Of a stretch of 64,000 nt of DNA, positions 54,790 to 64,000 are shown piece by piece. The notes beneath the pieces are model-generated. The model ran no database searches, was not told the origin of the DNA, and saw only the letters and a program-made list of their open reading frames with translations. The stretch's first letter is position 1. Each line of letters begins with the position of its first letter. Made by a program: the position numbers and the translations under genes. This DNA is from Serinus canaria (taxonomy: Eukaryota; Chordata; Aves; Passeriformes; Fringillidae). The stretch covers positions 4,439,072 to 4,503,071 of the forward strand of contig NC_066329.1 of assembly GCF_022539315.1 (NCBI RefSeq), written 5' to 3'.

Positions 54790-55626
54790 TGAAAAATCCC
54801 TTCGCCAGGATTTCTTCTCCTGGGAAGCTTCAGCTTCTCCCTGTCTTGCTGCTTTGGAATGTGATTTGGAGAACTGTTTACCCAGCATGTGAATTGTTCT
54901 ATATTAATGACCAATCCCAGTCCAGCTGTGTCGGGACTCTGGTCAGTCGTGGGTTTTTATTATTCATTCTTGGCTGGCCTTTCTCTTTCTTTAGTATAGT
55001 TGTAGTATATAATTTCATATAATATAGTATAGTATAATATATAGTACAGTATAATACAATATATAGTATAGTATAATATATAGTATAATATAGTACAATA
55101 TTTATAATAATATATGCTATATAATATGGAAAAATAATGTAATGTAATGTAATGTAATGTAATGTAATGTAATGTAATGTAATGTAATGTAAGGTAATGT
55201 AATAATATAATATAATATAATATAATATAATATAATATAATATAATATAATATAATATAATATAATATAATATATATAATATAATATAATATAATATAAT
55301 ATAATATAATATAATATAATATAATATAATATAATATAATGTAATATAATGTAATATAATATAATATATATAATATAATATAATGTAATATAATACAATG
55401 TAATATAATGTAATATAATATATAATGTAATATAATATAATATATAATGTAATATAATGTAATACAATGTAATATAATGTAATATAATGTAATATAATAT
55501 ATAATGTAATGTAATACAATGTAATATAATATATAATGTAATATAATGTAATATAATATCAGCCTTCTGAGAACTTGGAGTCAAATTCTCACTCTCACCT
55601 CGTCCTGGGGACCCCCCAACACCACA
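54790..55626 (+). mobile_element. Solo-LTR-like element interrupted by a pentanucleotide expansion
   Basis: Same family as 44149-44527: it starts TGAAAAATCCCTTCGCC, has CCAAT at 54911-54915 followed by CAGCTGTGTCGGGACTCTGG, and ends with AGCCTTCTGAGAAC and TGGAGTCAAATTC. Between the conserved halves lies the AT-rich array. The 3' boundary is approximate. No viral coding sequence is present. Confidence 0.75.
55003..55558. repeat. TATAA/AATGT pentanucleotide microsatellite inside an LTR
   Basis: About 550 bases of TATAA units, interspersed with a run of AATGT units (about 55136-55200) and mixed ATGTAATA variants. It sits where the sibling LTR at 44149 has only a short ATATAATTTAGTATTATAAA segment. 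All long open frames here are repeat by-products. Confidence 0.95.
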
Positions 55627-57540
55627 GCAGTGGGAATGCCATCAGTGTCCTGCTCAGAGTGCACACACAGCCCCTGTCCCCCCCAGCCCTGATGGGGGCT
55701 GGCAGGGGAGCTGCTCCTCTGTCCGTGAGGTGTCACAGCACAGGGACCCAGCTCCCTCCCTCCCCCCCCGCCCTCTGCTCCTGCCCTGTCCTTGGCCATC
55801 GGGGCTGTCAGGGCTGTCACTGGCCGCGAAGGCTGGCACTGACAGGACCCTGACGCCATCACTAACGCATCCAGACCTTGCCCTTGTCACTGCTGTCCTC
55901 TCCGAGACACTTGTCCCCTGTGTGCCTGCCCGTGTCCTCCTCACCTGCTGCGTGCAGCTGGCAGCAGTGCCCACGCTGCCCAGGCAGGGCTGCCCTGGCC
56001 TGCTCCTGCCCCCTGAGGGGCTGGGCAGGGATGGACCCTGCCTGTGTCCGACCCCTCTGCTCTGGGCACCTGCCACCACAGCTGCACCTGCAGCCTCCTT
56101 CTTGCCTTTTCTGCCATCAGGGGGGATTTTGCCCACGTGCTGCCGGTGTGACCCCTAAGGATGCCCTGGAGCAGCAAGAGATCTCTCTCTTCTCACTCCC
56201 AGCAGTGCTTAACTGAGACCAGGTACCCACTGACTCCTGATTCCAGTGGCCATGCAGGAATGTGGCCAATCCTGGTCTCACTTAATTGAAAACAACTGAT
56301 TTTATCCCTCCCCTGCACATGCAGAGCTGCAGTACAGAAGCACAAGATTTACACACACCAAATTCAGGTTTGATTTCCTTTGTGGGTTCTGCTCCTCGGG
56401 GTGGATCAAGAATTTAAGTTTGCAAATGAAAGAGTGGGAACATCCTTTTTCTGGAGAGCTGGGGATTTTAAGGGGATCAGGGAGATCTGCCCCTTCAGCA
56501 GGTGGCTGTGCTGCACCACGGAAGGTCCTTCCCCAAGGCAGCCTCAGTTCCAACCTGAGATCCCAGCCCTGGGAACGAGGGAAGCTGAGGCCCTGTCCTG
56601 AGAAAGCTCAAAGGACATTCAGGAAAGTTCCCATTGCTTGAATGGCTGCTCTGAGAATCATCCTTAACCCTTCTGCTGCTGGCACAGAGCAGGGGCAGGG
56701 GCCAGACCAGGCACTGTAGAGCCAGTGTGGATGGTTCACGTGGGCAGGTCACCCACACATGCTCTAAAACAGAGTCAGAGTGAAAGTCAATCATTTGGGA
56801 TGTTTTTCCCCATGGGAACGATTGGCTTTGATGGTGGCATTGTGTCCCAGTGTCACTGTGTGTCACCTGTCCCCACAGCAGTGCTGGGGTGGCTGCAGGT
56901 GGCAGCTGGGGGGGCAGGGAAGGAAAAGGGCTGTGCCAGCCTTTGCTCCCTGAAGTGCCTGAGAGCAGCAGGAGGCAGAGGGTGACTGGGAGGTGACAAG
57001 CCCAGCAAAGGTGACACATCCCCCCCGCTGGGTGCTGTCCAGAGAGAGCCCCACGTCTGCCTGCTGTCCCCCAGTCCATGCTGGGGTGCCCACAGACTGG
57101 TGGCAGGGTCCAGGTGACAACTGTGCCCTCTCCCTCGCTCTGCAGACCCATGCTGGGCACAGAGGGGCACCCGGGGCAGTGTCAGACAGGGCCTTGGCAG
57201 ATTCCCCGTGCCAAAGAGCAGGGGTCAGCTGGCTCTGAGGGACTATTATGGGCTGTCTGCAGCCAAGGAACTGAACTTTGCAAAGCAGGGCACCACGGGG
57301 TCAGGGCCATCTCTCTGTGGGCAGAGGGACAAAGGGACCTTGTGCTCCGGGTTTGAGGGCACCAGGGGGAAAAGTGCTGCTGAGGAGGAGAGGAAGAAGA
57401 GAAAGGAGCTGCTGCAGAGCCTGTCTGCCCCTGGCTGGGAGAAGGCAGAGGTCAGCTGCAAGGCTGCTGTGCTGTTTGGAGAGGTGCTTCTCTCGCTCTG
57501 TGCCCAAAGGGGCACCGGAGGTTCCTCCTGACTTCTCCAG

Positions 57541-57738
57541 GTGTCACTCGTGCCATGCCAGGCAGCAGAGCTGTGACCCCGAGCCAGAGCAGCTGCTGTG
57601 CTGTGGTGTCCTGCCCTGGCCAGCCTGGCACTGCCAGCCCTGTGAGAAGGACGAGCACAGCCCCGGGGTGCCCTTCATGCCTGTCGGATCGGGAGCGCCT
57701 CGGCCACCACTGGACGCTTCTGGAGGTGAACGGGGAAG
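57541..57738 (+). other. Candidate Cys-rich exon-like open segment (unidentified)
   Basis: Bounded by a plausible acceptor (TGACTTCTCCAG|GTGTC) and a plausible donor (GGGGAAG|GTAAAA). One frame reads CHSCHARQQSC, then EQLLCCG and AWHCQPCEKD, suggesting a zinc-binding pattern, but the spacing fits no complete PHD or RING finger. No partner exon was found. It may be a decayed exon or chance. Confidence 0.15.
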
Positions 57739-58110
57739 GTAAAAATCCCTCTGAGCCGGGGTCACCTTGGCTGTGACAGACTCCCCCACACCAGGCAGCC
57801 TCTCTGGTGCTCACAGGATGCTGCTGAGCAGCTCTGGGGGCTGTGGGGGTTCCCAGTGTACCCACAGCCCCCCATGGCAGAAAGCACGGGAGGTGCTCGG
57901 TTTCCTTGGCACCCAGACCTTGAGTCCTTCTCTTTTCTTTCAAATGTGGGAAATGAGAATTCAGCCTCAGGGGGTTACTGCAGAGGACTGTCACCTGGCT
58001 GAGGACCATCCACTGACTAAATTCACCCACAGACAGCAGCAAGGACAGGGATGAATGGGGTCAGCAACACTCACAGCCTGCTTTTGGTGTGCTGGCCCTG
58101 CTTCAGTGGG

Positions 58111-58160
58111 TACCATTATTTTAATAATGGTATTAATAATATTTTAATACCATTATTTTA
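58111..58160. repeat. Nested palindrome with flanking direct repeats
   Basis: TACCATTATT (58111-58120) pairs with AATAATGGTA (58123-58132). AATGGTATTA (58126-58135) pairs with TAATACCATT (58145-58154). TACCATTATTTTA occurs at both ends (58111-58123 and 58148-58160). Alternative hairpins are therefore possible. Confidence 0.85.
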
Positions 58161-59778
58161 GCACCACAGGAAATGCTCCCTGAACCTCCTCAGTTCTGCT
58201 GCTGGAAACATTAAATTTTGGGAGGGGAGATGGCCAGAGCCTCCTTGTGTGAGCAGATTGTCCTGACAGTCCTGAAGGAGAAGAAAAGCTGCTTTTAAAG
58301 ATGGAGCTGGTGTTTGGAAAGGCAGTGCCTGGGACACTTGTCCCTACTGTGTGCTGCACAATGGGATGGAGCCAAGGGAGGAGGAGAAGGAGGAGGAGAA
58401 ATTGCCCTTCTGAAGGGCAATCCCTGGGACTCTGCCCAGCCTGGCCTGCCAGACCCTCTGCTAGAGGAACAGGATGGTGCAAGGATCCTGTCCTTGCCTG
58501 GGGGTGGGACTGCTGCAGTGTCACTGTGGGCAGCACAATTTGGCTTCCAAGCACACCTGCCCTCACCTGAACCTGCAGCTAAGGGACAGGCTGCGAGTGT
58601 GTCCATGCTCCTGCTCTCTGCCCTCCTTTTACCTGCAGGTTTTTGGTGGAGATTGTGCCAATCTCTCTTTTGAAAGCCTCTCAGCTAAACTGCAGTGCTG
58701 AGTACCAGCAGATGGGGGAGAGGATGAGGAAGGGCAGGAGGGATTTTCCCCCTCACACTGGGCACAAACAAGCTGCAGATGCCACCTCCATGGAGGAGGA
58801 TTCACAAAGGACTTGGAAATCCAGATAATCCAGGTGCTTTGCATTACAGCAGGTGGGGAGCAGAGGTTAAACCCTGTCCATGAGCAATAATTAATTCACC
58901 TGCCAGAACAGCTAATGGGACCACACCTGCCTGGGAGAGGAGCCACCACCAGAGCAGGTCTCAGACCTTCCTCCTCTCCCTCTGGAGCAGGGGATGGTGC
59001 TGGCTGGCAGAGCAGGAGGTGATCCACAAGGTCAAATCCCTCCTGGCATCACTCTACCCATCACATGTCTCCCAGCAGAACCTTCCATGGTTCTCCAGAG
59101 GGGATGGGCTGGACTGGCACTGAGCACAGACAGACTGCCAAGATTGGGGTGGGATTACAGCAGAGCTCCATCCAGGCTCTCTCCTGAGCCCACCTAAAGC
59201 TGGGGGAGATGTTGGCTGTGCTCTGCCACAGCTGCAGCTGGCCCAGGCTGCTGCTGTCACCCACCCTGCACAGTCTTCTCCAGCTGACAGATAAAGACCA
59301 GCTCATTTTCCAAGCTGCCCCAAGCAGCAGTTCCCTTCAGAGCTTGGCAGACTCCCCCACCAGCCTTGCTGAGGGGTGTGGATGGGACCCTCCATGAGGA
59401 GCCCAGGCAGAGGGATCCTCCTGCTGCTGCCCTTGCCTGGTTTCTCCTTCATCCATCACCCCTTCCACCGCCCAGAGCTTCCTTTTTTTTCTGTATTTTT
59501 GGGTGTGTGTGTGTGCAAATGGGCTCAGGGGAGGGTCCAGGCAACAGCTGCCTTTGATCAGCACAACATGTGGGAGATGGAGCACTCCAGGAATGCCGAC
59601 TCCTGATCAAAGGTGGGAACGCAGTGACAGCCGGGACTTGGCAAAAACCCATCCCAGCTAATCCCTGCTGGGGAGCTGGGGGGTGGCTCAGGGACCCACA
59701 CAGGCAGAGCCCCCAGCCCACCAGAGGGATGGAGAGGGGAGCTGCTCCCTCAGCCCCAGGGCTCTGTCCTGAGCAGGA

Positions 59779-60141
59779 TGTTAGCCTCTCTGCAACAAGA
59801 AATGGGATTTCCATCCCTTCCTGATTCTCCATTGTGGAAGAGGTTTTACAGCGACTTCTGTGAGCCAGAGAGAAGTTTGAGAAGAGGATCCATGTTTACC
59901 CCTGAAAGAATTTTCTACCAAGGTCATTGACATAGAAACCAAGAAAGAAAGGAGAAATAAGAGAAACCTGCAACTGTCTGGTCCAGTGAGCACTTTGTCT
60001 GTCTGTCCTGACCAATGAGTAAAGTGTAAACTTGGGAGTTTTCTAAGAATGTATAAAAGCATGCATGCTAGAATAAAAACAGGTTTGAAACCTTCTGAAA
60101 ATGGAGAGTAGCTTTGTATTGTGACTGTCTCAACGACAACA
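59779..60141 (+). mobile_element. Solo-LTR-like element (second family)
   Basis: About 363 bases from TGTTAGCC to CAACGACAACA. It carries ACCAATGAG, GTATAAAAGC and GAATAAAAAC in the order CCAAT, TATA, poly(A) signal. Unrelated in sequence to the 44149 family. Ends are tentative because no target duplication is evident; no internal viral genes. Confidence 0.65.
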
Positions 60142-60230
60142 CTCCATCATCCCTGCTCCCAGACGCCGGCACCCTCCAAACCCTGGAGATGCAGCTGAAG
60201 GAAAAGAGGGGCAGTGACGCCCTGGGACTT

Positions 60231-60846
60231 TTATCACCTCCAAAAAGATGGATGGAAGGGTCATTTGCTCTAAAAACAGCTGGGAGGAAAAGAGTTGACA
60301 AATCGGCCCCTCCTGCCAGACAGGCGGGCTGCGGGGACAGCAGGGGACACAGCTGCCAGCCCTGCTCCGTGCCAGGTGTGTGGGTGGCGCTGCAGGACAG
60401 CCCGGGTGCCAGGGATGTCCCGTGTCACCTTCCCCCGCGGCCGCTCTTATCTCCCTCTGATAAGGCCGGCGGGATCCCTGTCTGGAGGAGCAGGTGGACC
60501 CAGGCAAGGCGTTTGTCAAACCCAGCCCCCCCAGCCCCTCTCCTCTGCAGCACTCGGCTCTTCCCAAGCCCAGGAACACCCTCCGTCCCCAGCAGGAATA
60601 ATCCCACCCCGTGCCCGATGCTTCCCGCATCCCTCGTCCTGCCCGGTCACACCTTCTCCTCCCCGTGGCCATTCGGGCTCGGCTGCTCTGTCACGGTAAA
60701 AAGGGGAGCTTTTACCCAGGGCCGATAAGGGCGGCTCCCCCGGGCTCACCCCGTGTCCCCGGCCGGGGTCACAGGTCGCTTCCTCGCCGGGCGGTGCCTG
60801 ATAATGAGTCCATCACGGCCGGGGCCACGGAGACGGGATTTATCAG
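60231..60846. promoter_or_regulatory. CpG-rich cluster of GATA-like motifs
   Basis: Six GATA-like cores: TTATCAC (60231-60237), CTTATCT (60446-60452), TGATAAG (60458-60464), CGATAAG (60723-60729), TGATAAT (60799-60805) and TTATCAG (60840-60846). They lie in CpG-rich sequence unlike the CpG-poor flanks. CTTATCT and TGATAAG face each other 5 bases apart. Confidence 0.4.
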
Positions 60847-61059
60847 CAAACCCTGGGAAAATAAAGACATGAAAATGCTCGTGCACCAGGCTGGGAACCT
60901 GGTGAGCTTTTTTTGGGTGGATGGAGAGTTTGGGGTTTAAGAGCTGGTGGGGGTGGCACAGAGGAATTGGGAAGCAGGGAGCAGTGGAGGGTTGGGATCC
61001 CCCACGACTCCAGAGGTGCCTCCACTGCCAGCTGAGGGCTCCTGGAGAGGCTGCTGGGG

Positions 61060-61430
61060 TGAGAGGGGATGGCTGAGCTCCTGGGGTTATTCAGATTGGA
61101 AAAACTCTGCGAGATTACCAGGCCCAACCACACCCTTCAGTGCCACATTCACCCATCCTAAATTCCTCCAGCTTTGGCACTCCAGCACTGCCCTGAGCCA
61201 GTGCTGGGCAACTCTTCCCAGGAAGAAATTTTCCTTCACATCCAAACTAAATCTCCTCCAGTGCAACTCGAGGCTGTTTCCTCTCAGTCAGTTATTACCT
61301 GGGAGAAAAGACCAACCTCCAGCTGGCTCCAGGCTCTGCTCAGGGAGCTGTGGGGAGCAGGAAGCTCCTCCTGAGGCTCCTTTTCCCCAGGCTGTGCCCC
61401 CCCAGCTGCAGGTGGCCCATGCCAGGCCAG
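61060..61430 (-). mobile_element. CR1 LINE fragment, antisense
   Basis: CAGGAAGAAATTTTCCTTCA, ACATCCAAACTAAATCTCCT, AGGCTGTTTCCTCTCA and CTCCTGAGGCTCCTTTTCC follow, in reverse, the order of the CR1 3' coding end and 3' UTR. Confidence 0.8.
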
Positions 61431-61905
61431 GATAGGCAGCAGGCAGGGAATGAATAGGGTGCCCCTGTGCCAGACCCACAGAATATGGGGCTGAGGAAGT
61501 GCTGGGTCTTGTCAAGTGAACCTGAAGACTCCTTGGAAAGACTTCCCAGAAAAATGAGGTGCCAGGAAGTGTCAATAAGGCAGGAGGGATGGTGTGATCA
61601 GCACTGCCACGTCCCCACAGGCACAGTCACACCAAGCCCCAGCTCAAAGGGTTCACCTGCCAAAATATCCCCCACAAACCAAGATCCACAGCCCCCACTA
61701 GGGCCACATCCTGCACCAAAGAGCAGGGAAGGAAACTGAGGCACAGGGAGAAGCCTGGTGACACAGCCAGGGTGCCACTACAGCCTCCCCTTGCCACAGC
61801 AGCACTAAGGACAGCCCAAAGACCTTCACTTTTGTGGGGGTTCTGCAAGAGGCCAGAGGCTTCCCAAACTCTGAAATCAACCCTTAGCACAGGGATGCAG
61901 CTGCT

Positions 61906-62085
61906 CCATCCCATCCCATCCCATCCCATCCCATCCCATCCCATCCCATCCCATCCCATCCCATCCCATCCCATCCCATCCCATCCCATCCCATCCCATC
62001 CCATCCCATCCCATCCCATCCCATCCCATCCCATCCCATCCCATCCCATCCCATCCCATCCCATCCCATCCCATCCCATCCCATC
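61906..62085. repeat. Perfect (CCATC)36 pentanucleotide array
   Basis: Thirty-six uninterrupted CCATC units, 180 bases, by direct reading. No frame of this unit contains a stop on either strand, which explains the long artefactual frames (GMGWD-type on minus, SHPIP-type on plus). Confidence 0.98.
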
Positions 62086-62799
62086 CCCAGGCACAGTTGG
62101 AGAGGACTTTCAGAGAGGCAGCAGGGAGGGACAGAGAGCTGTGGCAGGGGAGGGGACAGCACTGGGCACTGCTCTGAGGCAGCACAGGGTGACAGGCCAC
62201 CACTGACACCTCGGGAGGGCCACACTCAGTGACAGCAGCACAGGGAGGGCCCGATGTGACAGGGACAGCTGTGACACAAAGCCAGGGGGCAGCCCCCACC
62301 AGGGAGGTGTCACCTAGCCCAGCTGAGCTCCCTCCTCCTGCAGATGAATCTCACAAACACTTTTCCCTCTTGGAGAGGCTGAGCAGGGCAATATTGGAAG
62401 CACCTGCTGGGATCAAAGCTGGTGCTGGGATCCCTGCACAGAGCAATGGTCCTGGGAGGTGCCACATGTGGGAATGCAGGGCACCCTCTCTGCTCAGTGA
62501 CCCTCCCTGGGAGCAGCACACAATTAAAGCAAGGCCAGATGGTTTGTCAGCAGTTACAGAGCTGGGAGCTGCCACTTCTCTGCTTCCAGCCCCAAGGAAT
62601 CAGGAATGGGCCCAGCTCAGAATGGTTCACACACAGTCCCTGGCAGTGGGGTGGAGAGGGTGGATTTACTTGGGAATGCAGAACTCTGGTACCCCAGCAG
62701 TGAGTCTGGTGAGTGGGGAGATGGGACTGGAGCAGATTGTGGCATTTAGGAGGCAGATAAGGGAGAAACAGAAATTGTCATCTGGTTTAATAGTCATTT

Positions 62800-62868
62800 G
62801 TTTGGAATTATGGAATCATTAAGGTGGGAGCAGGCCTCCAAGATCATCAAACCCAGCCTTCAAGCAAG
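62800..62868 (-). mobile_element. CR1 3' end fragment
   Basis: TTATGGAATCATTAAGGTGG, then CCTCCAAGATCATCAAACCC, matches the reverse complement of a CR1 subfamily 3' terminus. Confidence 0.7.
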
Positions 62869-64000
62869 CCAGTTCTGGAATTTCAGCAGTTTTGGGGGCT
62901 CTGTTCTCTTTGTCCAGACCAGCATGGTCGGGTACCACATGGCATCTCCCTTAGCAGGGGTTTGGTGAGAGCAAACAGGACTTAGCAGCAGGTGCCCCAG
63001 GGGAGGAGAAACCTTCACTGGTGCCTGAAAACCTGCAAACCTAGGGCTGCTGTGTCACCTGGAGCATGATGATGCAGTCCAGCTCTGCAGAGGGGTTTGC
63101 CAGGCCCCCATGCCTGCAAACAGAGCTGAATTCTCTGCATTTTTGTGCCTGTTCCTCTCAGATCTCTGCACCAGCACTGCAAGGTGATCTTGGACTTGAC
63201 CAGGATGCACACAGGAACACCCTCCAAGCTGGAGAGCCCAGCAGGACCCACAGGGGACTCCCAGTCTCCAGCTGAGCCCCCATTCCCTCCTGGGGAGGTG
63301 CTGCACCCTGGGCACAGGGCAGGGTCCAGGGGGGAGCAGCAGCCACCAACTCCTCTGCTGTGCCAAGCACAGCTGCAGGGACATCGTGCTTGGAAGGGGA
63401 GCTGTTGTCACCCTCTGGGCAGAGTGGAACATCGCTTTTCTCCCTCTTTTTGTCTTCATGCCCCCATACCAGAGCACCCACCTGCGCTGGTGGGGCTTTC
63501 CCCACAGTGCCTCATCCTCCCCTGGACACCTCTGGCAGCTCATATCCCATGCTGGGATTCCTCACTGCTGGCAGGGGGAATTTGAGTGTCCTTTTGTGTT
63601 GGGTGAAGCACTGCAGCAGAACAAGCTGTTCCAGCAGGGGGGAGAGCTCCAGCCCTCCTCCTCCAGGGCTTGGCAGGCTCCTGCTCCATCCCCAGATGGT
63701 GACAAGTGGCACCAAGCTCCCTGCCAAGCCCAACATCCATCTGGGGGCTGCAGAGGAGGCTCCCCACCCTACCCAGAGGTGTTGATTTGGTCAGGTTTCC
63801 TCCAAGGATGCTCCACACAGGTGGATCAGCCCACAGGGAGGAGCTCCTGTGGTCCCTGAGCTCCTGCCTGGAAAGGGTTTGGAATTCCTGGGAGCAGATG
63901 CTGGCTGTGGGAGAGCACAGTGTGTTCTGTGCCCTCAGGCTGTTTTCCCTAAACAAATCCCTTCGTTCCAGCAGTGGTGCTCAGGCACCACGTTGCACCT

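Larger units (their letters stand above)
53800..64000. other. Intergenic sequence upstream of RBM19
   Basis: No gene can be supported. The stretch holds CR1 tails, two LTR-like elements, two pentanucleotide arrays, a nested palindrome (58111-58160), a CpG-rich GATA-motif cluster (60231-60846) and one weak candidate exon (57541-57738). Between them is GC-rich sequence in which I see nothing further. In mammals TBX5 lies on this side. Confidence 0.6.

Noticed and set aside
54899..55584. Long minus-strand frames of Tyr/Ile/Leu repeats (over 200 codons)
   Set aside because: They read through the TATAA pentanucleotide array, which rarely gives stops on that strand; no gene.
59779..60141. Reading the CCAAT/TATA/AATAAA set as a cellular gene promoter
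   Set aside because: The close order CCAAT, TATA and poly(A) signal within about 360 bases, bounded by TGT and ACA, fits a solo LTR better.
61627..62299. Frames of 113-155 codons with repeated GMGWD or SHPIP
   Set aside because: By-products of the stop-free (CCATC)36 array.
62229..62822. 197-codon plus-strand frame
   Set aside because: It runs into a CR1 tail at its end and shows no family resemblance.
1..64000. tRNA, rRNA, snoRNA, CRISPR or prokaryotic operon features
   Set aside because: No tRNA B-box-like GGTTCGAATCC, no spaced direct-repeat array with unique spacers and no bacterial gene order were seen. Intronic snoRNAs were not searched exhaustively by eye.

Overview
The window is vertebrate nuclear DNA, most likely from a bird and probably a songbird. 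The evidence is compact introns, GC-rich isochore-like sequence, many short 5'-truncated CR1 LINE tails, and several solo-LTR-like elements. It holds one clearly recognisable protein-coding gene: RBM19, the vertebrate homologue of yeast Mrd1, a six-RRM nucleolar protein of ribosome biogenesis. The gene lies on the minus strand and is complete. I could place 24 coding exons from the ATG at 53376 to the stop at 8474. Every junction keeps the reading frame, and the product is 938 residues with all six RRMs. I know the human protein to be about 960 residues.

Layout. Positions 1 to about 8050 are intergenic sequence downstream of RBM19, with no supportable gene; the notable item there is a tandem-duplicated block carrying GATA-type and MEF2-type motifs. 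Positions 8050-53376 are RBM19. Its first 21 exons are packed into 15 kb (38405-53376), with introns of 0.2-1.3 kb. The last three exons are spread over 30 kb by introns of 18.3, 5.5 and 5.8 kb. Those introns hold AT-rich, unique-looking blocks with homeodomain, GATA and MEF2-like motifs, which I read as candidate regulatory DNA. In mammals RBM19 lies between LHX5 and TBX5/TBX3, so its introns and flanks may carry enhancers for those developmental genes. That is inference from known synteny; none of those genes is in the window. About 52860-53780 is the CpG-island promoter. From 53800 to 64000 is intergenic sequence on the 5' side: CR1 tails, two LTR-like elements, a 0.55 kb AT-rich pentanucleotide expansion inside one LTR, a perfect (CCATC)36 array, a nested palindrome and a CpG-rich cluster of six GATA-like motifs.

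Points of interest in the gene: a GC-AG intron (intron 7) supported by frame and homology; a possible 11-codon uORF whose ATG sits inside a YY1-like motif; a 12-residue glutamate run before RRM5; and a donor-like CAG|GTGAG placed 7 nt into exon 15. I see no tRNA, rRNA, CRISPR array or bacterial system, and no previously undescribed molecular system. The best leads for novelty are regulatory and repeat structures.
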